Shown: in pieces, positions 1 to 7,723 of the stretch
How positions within the stretch are numbered: the first letter of the stretch is position 1
How the letters are laid out: every line of letters starts with the position of its first letter
Assembly: GCF_029760955.1 (NCBI RefSeq)
Contig: NZ_CP121682.1
Span: 3,658,001-3,722,000, forward strand
DNA length: 64,000 nucleotides
Reading direction: 5' to 3'
Origin: Streptomyces cathayae
Lineage (GTDB): Bacteria; Actinomycetota; Actinomycetes; Streptomycetales; Streptomycetaceae
Position numbers and translations under genes: made by a program
Notes under the pieces: model-generated
Told to the model about the DNA's origin: nothing
Seen by the model: only the letters and a program-made list of their open reading frames with translations
The model's database searches: none

Positions 1-1
1 G

Positions 2-955
2 ACCGCAACCGCGGCGCACATGCTGGCCCAACGCGGCGCACTGGACCTGGACGCGCCGGTGGCGAAGTACTGGCCGGAGTTCGCCGCGAACGGCAAGGCG
101 GACATCCCGGTGCGCTGGCTCCTGTCCCACCAAGCCGGCTTGGTCGCGCTGGATCAACCAGTGCCGCTGAAGGAGGCGTTGGCCTGGCATCCGATGGCGG
201 CCGCACTGGCCGTCCAGCGCCCTCTTTGGGCTCCGGGCACGGCGCACGGGTACCACGGACGGACCTGGGGCTGGCTGATCGGCGAAGTGATCCGCCGCGT
301 GTCCGGCCGCACACCGGGCCGCTTCTTCGCCGCCGAGATCGCGGCCTCCCTCGGGCTGGACTTCTTCATCGGCTTGCCGGCAAGCGAGCGCGACCGGGTC
401 AGCCGCATGGTGTACCGGCGGCCGGATGTCGACCTCACCACCATGCCCGCCGAGTCGCTTCCGGAGGAACTCCGCGAACAGGTCGCCGCCTGGCGCGACC
501 CGAACTCATTCAGCAACAGGGCGTACGCGGTCACCGACCCCGCCGAGATCGACTTCGACTCACCGGAGGTGCAGGCCGTGGAACTCCCGGCCTCCAATGG
601 CATCGGCACCGCGCGCGCACTTGGGCGCATGTACGCCGCGCTGATCGGCGAGGTGGACGGCGTTCGCCTGCTCACCCCGGAAACCCTGGCGTCAGCGACC
701 AGAGAGCAGGTCGGCGGGAAAGATCAGGTGATGCTGATCCCAAGCCGATTCAGCACCGGCTACATGCTGCCCACCAAGGCCAACCCCATGACCGGCCCGA
801 ACGCCTTCGGCCACACGGGCCGAGGCGGCTCACTCGGCTTCGCCGACCCGGAGCACGGCATCGCCTTTGGCTACGTGATGAACCACATCATCGGGGGGCC
901 CGATGATGTGCGTGCGACCTCGTTGGCCGACGCGGTGCGAAGGTCACTGGTGTAA
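2..955 (+). CDS. Serine beta-lactamase-like hydrolase, 5'-truncated by the window
   Basis: Serine hydrolase of the class C beta-lactamase/esterase family. The frame is open to the left edge and the codons before the first ATG (position 20) read like family sequence, so the N-terminus and the expected SxxK nucleophile lie outside the window. Visible marks are the Tyr-containing GYHGRTWG segment around residue 75 and FGHTGRGG near residue 265, where HTG takes the place of KTG, followed by the usual GFADPEHGIAFGY stretch. The substrate cannot be told; many members are esterases or peptidases rather than lactamases. The gene ends at TAA 953-955 and no partner gene follows on this strand. Confidence 0.85.
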   Translation, partial: TATAAHMLAQRGALDLDAPVAKYWPEFAANGKADIPVRWLLSHQAGLVALDQPVPLKEALAWHPMAAALAVQRPLWAPGTAHGYHGRTWGWLIGEVIRRVSGRTPGRFFAAEIAASLGLDFFIGLPASERDRVSRMVYRRPDVDLTTMPAESLPEELREQVAAWRDPNSFSNRAYAVTDPAEIDFDSPEVQAVELPASNGIGTARALGRMYAALIGEVDGVRLLTPETLASATREQVGGKDQVMLIPSRFSTGYMLPTKANPMTGPNAFGHTGRGGSLGFADPEHGIAFGYVMNHIIGGPDDVRATSLADAVRRSLV

Positions 956-1062
956 CTGGTCGAGGTACACGCCGCAAGACCGCAGTACCGTCCAGCTGAC
1001 TGCCTGCCACCCGAGTCGGGCAAGCAGCGCACTGTCGTCCTCGGCGACCTAGCCGCGGTCGA

Positions 1063-1266
1063 AGCCGCGATGGAAGGCCGGAGGAAGTGTGCCGCTACGC
1101 CATCCAGGCCCTCGATCAACTGATGATCACCTGGTACGCCACCGGCATGGAACGCGTCCGCGAGGTCCGCCGCACGCTCGCTCCGTGGCAGAACGAGCAG
1201 TGCGTGCGGGACCTCGATGATCGTCTCTACGACTGGGGTACGACGGTCAGCGCCCTTCAGCGTTGA
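1063..1266 (+). other. Possible vestigial coding fragment downstream of the hydrolase
   Basis: Between the hydrolase stop and the HAD pseudogene one frame reads without a stop up to TGA 1264-1266, with protein-like composition (ITWYATGMERVRE, then a Trp/Gln/Asp-rich tail). It has no convincing start codon or ribosome binding site, and I do not recognise it. It is most likely the 3' remnant of a lost gene. The stretch 956-1062 shows nothing supportable. Confidence 0.2.
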
Positions 1267-1907
1267 ACTTGACGATCTTCTCCGGCAGCTCCGCGAGTGA
1301 GTCGATGCGCATCGTCGTGATCGCGTCCGCGTCCGGGTCACGCTGCTGGATCGTGCCCCAGGGCCCACGCCGGATCAGGGCGGTCAGAAGACCGGCCTGC
1401 ACGGCCGGGCGGATGTCGTTGTCGAGCCGGTCACCGACGTACAGGATTTCCCCCGGCTCGGCAGGCGCCGCCTCGATGACGTGCTCGAAGAACCTCACGT
1501 CCGGCTTCGACGCCCCCCCAATCGTCACTGGTGGCGATCATGTCGGACGGAAGGTCCAGCCCCCGCAGCAAGCCGCCAGCCCGGACGGTCTGGTTCCCGG
1601 CGATACCCACCCACAGCCCCGCCTCGCGCAGCGCGGCCAGCGTCGGTCGAACGTCCGGGTACAGGTCCCCCTCGCCGAACCACTCCGGTTGCCCGGCAGC
1701 CGCGCGCTTCTCCCGCTCTTCGGTCAGGTCGAACCCGGGCCGGAACTCCTGGAAGGTCTCCCGGTAGTCGCGCCCCTGCGCGATGACGGCGCCGAACATG
1801 GCCGCGAAGGTGTGCCGCGGCACCCCCAGCCAGTCCGCCCACGTCCCGTACTCCCGGGTCTCGTCAACGAGGCACTCACCGACATCGAACACCACCGCAC
1901 GAATCAT
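1247..1907 (-). pseudogene. HAD-superfamily hydrolase, single-base frameshift
   Basis: Haloacid-dehalogenase-like phosphatase split over two frames. The N-terminal part (1431-1907) opens with VVFDVGE, the motif I segment in which the second nucleophile-region Asp appears as Glu. The C-terminal part carries SKPD and GDRLDND (motif III Lys and motif IV Asp). The two join exactly if a run of seven C on the plus strand (1513-1519) is shortened to six, giving ...SDDWGASKPDVRFF, the normal family sequence. So this is either a one-base homopolymer expansion or a sequencing error. Intact length would be about 220 residues, normal for the family. Confidence 0.8.
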
Positions 1908-2171
1908 GTTCCGCAGGTTAGACGGTTCAGCACAACGGGCGAAGCGGGTCTCTCGGACAGCAACGGTCTCGACCGCCTGGCGGGAAACGCTGGCCTCGGA
2001 AGGTCAAGGCCTCGAATACACCAAAGTGTTGGACGCCGGCAGCAGAACCCGTCCGATCCGTTGGGCCCTCCAAGTCGCACTTCACATGTTGTGCGATCGC
2101 ATGGAGGGGTCCATCCTCAATTCACTTGCCTTGCCCGCATGTTGTCGTACGTCTGCTTCGGAGGATTGAAG

Positions 2172-5100
2172 GTGCCGCAGATCGACACCCGTCTCGTCCA
2201 GACCGCAGTCATCGGGGGACGGGACTCGGACCAGCCCGTCATCCTCCCCGAGGAACCGCACAACCTGGACGAGTTCCGTCGTCAGTTCGGCACTGACCGT
2301 TTCTGGTGCGGCACGCTCCTCGGCGGCTGCGGGGAAAAGCTGATGACCAAGCGGTACGAGACCAAGGTCTGTCACTTCTCCCACTACCCGGACCGCCGCG
2401 GAGACCGCGCGGTATGCCACCGCACCGCCAACGGCGTGGACAGCGCCGATCACCTGTTCATCAAGGTGCATGTGACCCGGTGGCTGGCGAACCAGGGGCA
2501 CGCGGCTCAGGCCGAGTTGCGCAGCCTCGGGCACGGCCCGGGCGACGCAGTGGACTTCTGGCTACGCGCCACGGAACAGCACCTTCGGTTCGAACTGCAT
2601 CCGGAGGACTACCGGAGCTGGCGCAAGGCCGCGGACAGTCTGGGGGCCAAGGAAGGTCATATTGAGTGGGTCTTCGGGCCCGACGGTGTGATCACTCGCG
2701 ACATGGTGGCCCGCCAGGGTTACGCCCTGCGTGTGCGGTGCGAGACGAAGGGTAATGACCGTCGCGTTCTCATCGGCACCGCGACCGAGAACCGTACTGT
2801 CGCGTGGGCGCCTCTTGAGCAGTGCCGGATGACCAACAGCGGCCTCGTGACACCTGCCCTTGAGGAACTGCGTGCCGAGGGAATCATCCGCGAGGGCGGC
2901 ATGCGCATGGACCCGCTCCCGGGCAGCCTGCCGTTGCGCGGCACCGAGATCGTTTTCGCGGTGGACACGGAAACCGCGCCCCCGGCAACGTCGCCGTTCG
3001 CCGTGCCCGGCCGGCATCTGGTGTCGGGCTTCGTCAAGCCGGCGGGGAGCCGCATCATCCGGGCCCACCTGTCGCTGCCCGAAAAGATCCCGGTTCCCAC
3101 AGAACAGTACGTTTACCAGTTGTCGGGCGCGGTGCGGCTGCTGATTACGGACCCTGATGAAGGAAACGGCTCATCGTGGGCGGTCCGTGCAGACAGTCTT
3201 GTGCAGCTCAACGGTCTGGACGCAGAACGCACCGGCCTGTGGCGCCCCAGCGTGGCCCTTGACGAGCAACTCGACACAGCACCTCGCTCATCACCTGTTC
3301 GCACCGAGACCACGCCTGCTGAGCCCATACGCAGCAGGGTGGCGACCGTGCTCCGACAGGCACTGGAACGAGTGGCTCGAGAAGGCACCACGACCACATG
3401 GCACGAGCTCGCCCGCCGAACTGGGCTCGACCTCGCTCACCTGCCGGACCCCAAACGTCGAGACCTGCTGGTCGCGGTGGACAAGCCACTGAGCCCCGAC
3501 CGGCCGCTGCTGTGCGTCCTGATCGTCGCCAGCTCCGGGCGCCCTCTTCCTTACCTGGGCACCGTCCTGCGGTTGCTCGGAGCCGCTGCTCCGGCCTCGG
3601 AGACTGCTCTGCGCCGGTGGGGTGAGGCCGCGATCAGGAAAGCGCATGAGGCGTATGGCCACAAGCCAGCGCCCGTACCGACGCCTTCCGCGGCATCACC
3701 CACCGAGGCAGTTACCGACACAAAGGAGGCAACCCGGCACTCCGACTCTGTCGAGGCATCCCGACAGTTGGTGGTCATACGGGCGAGGCTGCGAGAAGCG
3801 GGAGCTGTGCTCCTCCGATCAAGCGGCCGTCGCGCCACTCGCTTGGCGCAAGCCATCGCACAAGGCGAGGCGCACGCCTGGCAGTATCGCGACGCCCGTC
3901 GTGAGAGCCGCACTCTCCGTTCCTGGCTGAAGGCCAGTGACCCCGTCCTGAATGAACTCGACCGCCTGATCGGCCGCCCGATCACGCCCCTGGAGCCAGC
4001 CAGCCGACCTGCCGACAGCAGGAATTCGATACAGCAGCATTTCAAGGCCCGTGGCGGAGGACCGAACGACTCCACGGCGGTCGGCCAAGGAGAGCACGAT
4101 CGGCGGATCGAGGCGGCGCGGAGTGTCGCCCGCATCTCGGAGCTCTTCGTGACAGCGAGGATTGCCAGCGATCTGGCAGAGGCAGTAAAGCTTCGGCAAG
4201 AGGCGGAGAGGATCAGCGACCACGAGCTCACGGGAGAGGTGCGAGAGCGTCTCCACCGTCTGCGTGCTGACATGCGGGAGTGGATCAGCACCCGTGAATC
4301 CGAGCAGGCTCACGACGCGGTGCCCGCCGAAGACTCGACGGAAGCGACACAGCTCGCCGCTTTTGCCGAGGCACGGGCCGAATTCGAGTGGCTCGTCCAG
4401 GAGATCGGCGCCGCCCAGGAAGCCGGAGATCTGGCGGCAGTAGAGACGGCCCGACGCCTGGCGGGCCCGGTCTACGCACGACGACTGTCACCGACCGGCC
4501 GGGAGAAGTACACGCCCTTCATGCGTGAAGTGAAGGCGTGGTGCCATGAGCGGGACCCGAAGAAACAAGTGGACCCGCCTCTTCGGAAGATTCGCCAGCT
4601 ACTCGCCGAGCTGGGCCGCACCCGTGAGACCCGATCCGCGGATGAATTCGCTGACACACTCGACGAGATCGTGAGGCTCCGCCGCCAACTGGCCCAACCG
4701 CTACCCCCTGCGGAGGACAGGGAAGTGAAACGCTGGCGACGCCGGTTGAAAGACCACAGGCCCGTCGAGCACGAGCGTTCCGCGCCGGCGGAAACAACCG
4801 CACCGCGGAACGCGTCCCCCCGGCAGAGGGACGGCACAGCCGACCCACGGCATGCTGATCGCCTCCCGATTGAGACCATCGACAAACTCGCAGCCGCTGT
4901 CCGCGAGATCCTCGCGGACGCCGCCTGTAGCGGCGGCAGACTCTTGACGTGGAGAGATCTCCGTCTGCGGATGGGCGGCGGCCTGCCTCACCTGCACCCC
5001 GATGACCAAGGCGAGTTGCTCGTGGCCGTGGACCGGGAAACACCGGCCGACGAACCTTTGCTGTCCACACTGATCACCAGCACGGACGCTTCACTGCATT

Positions 5101-5216
5101 GGCTCTACCGCCACGTTCGCTTCAGCCTCGGCCGCGAACGCATCCCGGCTTCGGAGCTTGAAGCCCACTGGGCGACCGAAGTATTGCGGCTGCGGCAAAT
5201 CTGGCGTTACCGATAG
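2172..5216 (+). CDS. CoiA-like zinc-finger/nuclease-like protein with duplicated C-terminal domain
   Basis: A protein of 1014 residues. The GTG at 2172 is chosen because GGAGGA (2160-2165) sits six bases upstream, although the frame stays open back to 1263. Residues 46-83 hold C46-x6-C53, C67-H68-FSH and C82-H83, followed by a HLFIK segment, the layout of the CoiA competence-protein zinc finger. Next come E115, GDAVDFWL (125-132) and FELH (140-143), which line up with the E...D...E-x-Q core of the CoiA PD-(D/E)XK-like fold, with His in place of Gln. The long middle is helical and charged. A domain with pattern TWxEL...LLVAVD...PLL..LI occurs twice, at about 387-475 and in the last 120 residues. 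Role unknown; DNA cleavage or single-strand DNA handling is inference. It lies just outside the first tRNA-Pro scar. Confidence 0.7.
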   Translation: MPQIDTRLVQTAVIGGRDSDQPVILPEEPHNLDEFRRQFGTDRFWCGTLLGGCGEKLMTKRYETKVCHFSHYPDRRGDRAVCHRTANGVDSADHLFIKVHVTRWLANQGHAAQAELRSLGHGPGDAVDFWLRATEQHLRFELHPEDYRSWRKAADSLGAKEGHIEWVFGPDGVITRDMVARQGYALRVRCETKGNDRRVLIGTATENRTVAWAPLEQCRMTNSGLVTPALEELRAEGIIREGGMRMDPLPGSLPLRGTEIVFAVDTETAPPATSPFAVPGRHLVSGFVKPAGSRIIRAHLSLPEKIPVPTEQYVYQLSGAVRLLITDPDEGNGSSWAVRADSLVQLNGLDAERTGLWRPSVALDEQLDTAPRSSPVRTETTPAEPIRSRVATVLRQALERVAREGTTTTWHELARRTGLDLAHLPDPKRRDLLVAVDKPLSPDRPLLCVLIVASSGRPLPYLGTVLRLLGAAAPASETALRRWGEAAIRKAHEAYGHKPAPVPTPSAASPTEAVTDTKEATRHSDSVEASRQLVVIRARLREAGAVLLRSSGRRATRLAQAIAQGEAHAWQYRDARRESRTLRSWLKASDPVLNELDRLIGRPITPLEPASRPADSRNSIQQHFKARGGGPNDSTAVGQGEHDRRIEAARSVARISELFVTARIASDLAEAVKLRQEAERISDHELTGEVRERLHRLRADMREWISTRESEQAHDAVPAEDSTEATQLAAFAEARAEFEWLVQEIGAAQEAGDLAAVETARRLAGPVYARRLSPTGREKYTPFMREVKAWCHERDPKKQVDPPLRKIRQLLAELGRTRETRSADEFADTLDEIVRLRRQLAQPLPPAEDREVKRWRRRLKDHRPVEHERSAPAETTAPRNASPRQRDGTADPRHADRLPIETIDKLAAAVREILADAACSGGRLLTWRDLRLRMGGGLPHLHPDDQGELLVAVDRETPADEPLLSTLITSTDASLHWLYRHVRFSLGRERIPASELEAHWATEVLRLRQIWRYR

Positions 5217-5307
5217 TGAGTGGATCCGCCGAGATCGCGCTCGGTAGTCCGAACCCCGGTCGACACCCGATACCAAGTCTCCCTGCGATGAAAGGAGATA
5301 CGTCAGC

Positions 5308-5421
5308 ATGACGGACGAGCTGGTCGATCAAGGAGTACTGCCGTTCAATCAACGCAGACCAGCGATGCATGGCACTGGCTCATCCCTCGCCTCGGCATCG
5401 GGCAAGAAGTCTTCCGAATGA
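5308..5421 (+). CDS. Possible truncated small ORF with strong RBS
   Basis: Thirty-seven codons starting MTDELVDQGVLPFNQR, preceded by AAAGGAGA (5291-5298) at good spacing. The frame stops shortly before the tRNA-Pro fragment at 5551, and the second half (GTGSSLASASGKKSSE) looks random, so this may be the first part of a gene cut by element integration or excision. Product unknown. The rest of 5217-5550 shows no supported feature. Confidence 0.3.
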   Translation: MTDELVDQGVLPFNQRRPAMHGTGSSLASASGKKSSE

Positions 5422-5550
5422 TCGAGCCGCTGGGAGCCATTTGGGAGCCAACCCGCTCCCCGAGGCCCTCCGAGCCCGCCCGAGACCACGGCATCCCAAC
5501 GCCCTGACCAGGAAAAACAGCAAACCGGCTGCTGTCGATCGCGCCCGAAC

Positions 5551-5597
5551 CTCGTTCGGGACGAAGAGGTCGTGGGTTCAAATCCCGCCACCCCGAC
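5551..5597 (+). repeat. 3' half of tRNA-Pro(CGG), attachment-site-like scar (copy A)
   Basis: The sequence matches a tRNA-Pro(CGG) from within the anticodon arm to the 3' end: anticodon loop TTCGGGA with stem CGAAG, variable loop AGGTC, T arm GTGGG-TTCAAAT-CCCGC and acceptor strand CACCCCG-A. The 5' half (acceptor 5' strand, D arm) is absent upstream and the 5' anticodon stem is CCTCG rather than CTTCG. This is what remains after a tyrosine-integrase element uses a tRNA 3' end as attB; pSAM2-type Streptomyces elements use tRNA-Pro. A decayed integrase lies directly downstream. It is not an expressible tRNA. Confidence 0.8.
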
Positions 5598-5608
5598 AGC
5601 CGAAACAC

Positions 5609-5648
5609 CAGGTGAGGCACCTACTCAGTTGAGTAGGTGCCTCACCTG
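5609..5648 (+). terminator. Perfect 19-bp hairpin after the tRNA-Pro scar
   Basis: Arms 5609-5627 and 5630-5648 are exact reverse complements separated by GT, followed by a short TTT. This is the normal position of the tRNA transcript terminator. Equivalent but sequence-different hairpins follow the scars at 17.8 and 23.1 kb. Confidence 0.75.
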
Positions 5649-5692
5649 TTTCGTCTGCGTGCCCATCTGCGTGACCACCGGTTCCCGCGTGC

Positions 5693-5956
5693 CTACGGCC
5701 GCTGCGGATCAGCGCCGAAGATCCCGTCCACGACCACGGCGCCGGTCTGGATCACGGACCGGATCCGCTTCCGGTGGACCTCCTCGGTCACGGCCGTCCC
5801 GGAGTGCCCGACGAGCCGGGAGATCACTTCCAGCGGGACGCCACGATCAGAGGACAGCAGGAACACAAAGCTGCCCCGGAGCTCCCAGGGCGTCGGCCCG
5901 TCGACGTTGATCCCGTCGATGCCCTTGAGCGCCTGGCGGAAGGCGCGGCTGGCGTT
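5693..5956 (-). pseudogene. Tyrosine recombinase (integrase) C-terminal remnant
   Basis: Reads as the last third of a phage/ICE-type site-specific integrase: AFRQALKGIDG, TPWELRGSFVFLL, GVPLEVISRLVGHSGTAVTEEV, IQTGAVV. The catalytic HxxR box normally reads LRHSF, but here His is Gly (LRGSF). The nucleophile Tyr expected in TEEVYRK is His (TEEVHRK, codon near 5776). A second piece with family-like ALELLKRNGV lies in another frame near 5990-6066, so there is also at least one frameshift and most of the protein is missing. It cannot be active. It lies about 45 bp past the tRNA-Pro scar hairpin, the expected int-att arrangement. Confidence 0.75.
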
Positions 5957-6181
5957 GGCCCTTCTGCTCGGCCTTGGACGATCACGCCGTTCCGCTTCAG
6001 CAGCTCCAGCGCCCGGACGACGGTCGGGCGATGCGCCACTGAAGCGTCCGCGCAAGACGCACGCACTTCGGTGGCTCCACTTCATGTGCGATGAACGCCA
6101 CCCATTGAGACCGGCCAAGTCAACTGGTCGACCAGACCAACAGCAGTTCTACCGCCCCAGCAGAAGAGGCAGGTCGTCCCA

Positions 6182-6619
6182 TCACGCCGGCCAGGCATCA
6201 GCCACCACGAAGGAGACGACCGTCCCACCGAAGCAGCTGGGCCCGGAGTGCCAGGAATCGGCGATGGAGTCGACCAGGAGCAGCCCCCGCCCGTGGGCCT
6301 CGTCCGCCTCCGGGTGCCGCAGCCGCACACTCGTCGGGAAGCCCGGGTTGTGCACCTCGACGCGGAGCGCGCTTCCCTCGCGGTACCACTCGACCCGCAC
6401 CAGCCAGGGGTCATCCGACCTCCCGTAGCGGATGGCGTTGGTCACCAGCTCCGAGATCATCAGTGTGCAGTCGTCGATGGAGCAGGCCGGGTTGTACGGG
6501 GCGATGAACTTCCGGAACCAGCGCCGGGCGCGGGGCACCGACTCGGGCTCCGGATGCAAGGTCATCGCTCCGAGCCGCGGTGAGTCCTCGCAGGGGTGAC
6601 GGTCGATCGTGTAAGCCAT
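6182..6619 (-). CDS. Anti-sigma-factor-like ATP-binding protein (HATPase_c, RsbW type)
   Basis: A 145-residue GHKL-fold protein. It has the N-box ELVTNAIRYG near residue 55 and the G2 motif GRGLLLVDSIAD near residue 110, typical of the many small HATPase_c proteins of Streptomyces that act as anti-sigma factors or regulatory kinases. No partner sigma or anti-anti-sigma gene is adjacent. The start ATG (6619) lies six bases after the stop of the zinc-finger mini-gene, so the two are probably co-transcribed and likely under the operators at 6820-6862. The target is unknown. Confidence 0.8.
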   Translation of the reverse strand: MAYTIDRHPCEDSPRLGAMTLHPEPESVPRARRWFRKFIAPYNPACSIDDCTLMISELVTNAIRYGRSDDPWLVRVEWYREGSALRVEVHNPGFPTSVRLRHPEADEAHGRGLLLVDSIADSWHSGPSCFGGTVVSFVVADAWPA

Positions 6620-6625
6620 GCGTGC

Positions 6626-6799
6626 TCACTCCTTGCCGCTGCCGTCGCAGTCGAGGCAGCGCCGCTTCGACGTGGCACGGCTACGGCCATTGGCCGTGGA
6701 GAGCGCCAGCGCCGTCCGGGAGCCGACGCGCTTCCACCCACGCCCCCGACACCCCCGGCAAGCTAACCGCGCACCTTGCTCCGGCTGCCGACTCGTCAC
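6626..6799 (-). CDS. Mini-protein with two CxxCxGxG motifs (DnaJ-type zinc finger)
   Basis: A 57-residue protein with CRGCRGRG near residue 14 and CLDCDGSG near residue 48, i.e. two CxxCxGxG halves that could form one zinc-binding unit as in DnaJ. The GTG at 6799 is preferred because an AAGGGGG ribosome site precedes it; an in-frame ATG at 6817 would lack a leader and abut the operator. Small zinc-finger genes of this kind are common beside regulators in integrative elements of Streptomyces. Function unknown. Confidence 0.6.
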   Translation of the reverse strand: MTSRQPEQGARLACRGCRGRGWKRVGSRTALALSTANGRSRATSKRRCLDCDGSGKE

Positions 6800-6819
6800 G
6801 CCGCGCCCCCTTCCCATCC

Positions 6820-6862
6820 AAGTGGCCTTAGCCACTTCATGGATAGTGGCATTAGCCACTTC
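6820..6862. promoter_or_regulatory. Two tandem palindromic operators, probable GntR binding sites
   Basis: AAGTGGC-CTTA-GCCACTT at 6820-6837 and TAGTGGC-ATTA-GCCACTT at 6845-6862 share 7-bp arms around an A/T-rich spacer. A related, less perfect copy lies in the divergent promoter at 7659-7690. Their position just upstream of the zinc-finger gene and beside the GntR gene suggests autoregulation and control of this short operon. Confidence 0.65.
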
Positions 6863-6897
6863 GGAAGCGCAAGCGGTTCGCCGCAACCGGCGAGCCG

Positions 6898-7638
6898 TCA
6901 GGTGAGCGGGTAACCCTGCTCGAACGCCCAGCGGTGCGGCGGGTAGGTGGCTTCGGCAAACTCCAGCGGCCGGTCCTGGAGGTCGAAGACGACGTGATGG
7001 ACGATGAGCACCGCGGACCCCGGCTCCAACCGCAGGTCGGCCGCCTCCTCGTCCGTGGCGGCCCGAGCACACATACGGTCTTCCGCGTAACTTCCTTGAC
7101 GCCCCGTCATCCGCTCGACGTACATGAGCGTCCCCTCCTGGATCCGCTCGGGATCCGTGAGCTTGGGCGCCCGCTGACCGACGTCCGGAGCAAACCACGA
7201 AGTGGACAGCGTGATCGGACCGCCCTGGTTGTTCGTCACCCGCCGGCGGTGCACGGCTCGACGATCCTTCACCAGACCCAAGGCCTCAGCGACGTAGTCC
7301 GGAGCCTCCAGCCACCCGGCCGACGTGATCACCGCGTACTCTCCGGGCGTATAGATCTTCCCGGTCTGCCGGGCACGCCCGTACAACTCCCTTGCCCTCC
7401 GGTTCACTTCGAGACTGCGCACGTACGTGCCCGAGCCCTGACGCTTCTCGACCAGGCCCTGATGACTCAGCGCCTCCAGCGACCGCGCGGCCGTGGGCCG
7501 GGACACCTTCCAGTCCGCGGCAAGCTGCCGCTCCGAGGGCACCTCGTCCCCCGGCCGCAGGTCACCACGAAGAATCTGATCACGGATGTAGTGGGCGATC
7601 TGGAGATACTTCGGCTGAGCCTCTTCAATCTGTGGCAT
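6898..7638 (-). CDS. GntR-family regulator (HutC/UTRA type, KorSA-like)
   Basis: A 246-residue protein. Residues 8-75 form a GntR winged helix (QIAHYIRDQILRGDLRPGD, PSERQLAADWKVSRPTAARSL, KRQGSGTYV). Residues about 95-245 form a UTRA ligand domain ending PLEFAEATYPPHRW. The relatives best known to me are transfer and maintenance regulators of Streptomyces integrative elements, such as KorSA of pSAM2, and the neighbouring tRNA-Pro scar and integrase remnant fit that origin. Likely binds the AAGTGGC-N4-GCCACTT sites on both sides of its gene. Divergent from the DUF1152 gene. Confidence 0.85.
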   Translation of the reverse strand: MPQIEEAQPKYLQIAHYIRDQILRGDLRPGDEVPSERQLAADWKVSRPTAARSLEALSHQGLVEKRQGSGTYVRSLEVNRRARELYGRARQTGKIYTPGEYAVITSAGWLEAPDYVAEALGLVKDRRAVHRRRVTNNQGGPITLSTSWFAPDVGQRAPKLTDPERIQEGTLMYVERMTGRQGSYAEDRMCARAATDEEAADLRLEPGSAVLIVHHVVFDLQDRPLEFAEATYPPHRWAFEQGYPLT

Positions 7639-7658
7639 CTCCCCTCCCTTCCCCGTCC

Positions 7659-7722
7659 AAGTGGCTATAGCCTTTGGCCACTATAGGGTGAGTGGCCAGC
7701 CGGCGAACCCGTACTCTGGCCG
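7659..7722. promoter_or_regulatory. Divergent promoter/operator between gntR and DUF1152 gene
   Basis: AAGTGGC-TATA-GCC (7659-7672) and GGCCACTATAGG (7677-7688) repeat the operator half-sites seen at 6820-6862. For the rightward gene, TACTCT (7711-7716) stands where a -10 box would be if the transcript starts at the ATG at 7724, and no ribosome site is visible, so that mRNA may be leaderless. Confidence 0.5.
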
Positions 7723-7723
7723 C

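Noticed and set aside
1263..2171. N-terminal extension of the CoiA-like ORF
   Set aside because: It runs antisense through the HAD pseudogene and reads as random Arg/Pro-rich sequence; GTG 2172 has a strong ribosome site.
5551..5597. Functional tRNA-Pro gene
   Set aside because: The 5' acceptor strand and D arm are missing upstream, so no cloverleaf can form.
5345..5620. Minus-strand frame reading WRDLNPRPLRPE as a protein
   Set aside because: This phrase is the well-known false translation of a tRNA 3' half (T arm and acceptor) and comes from the tRNA-Pro scar.
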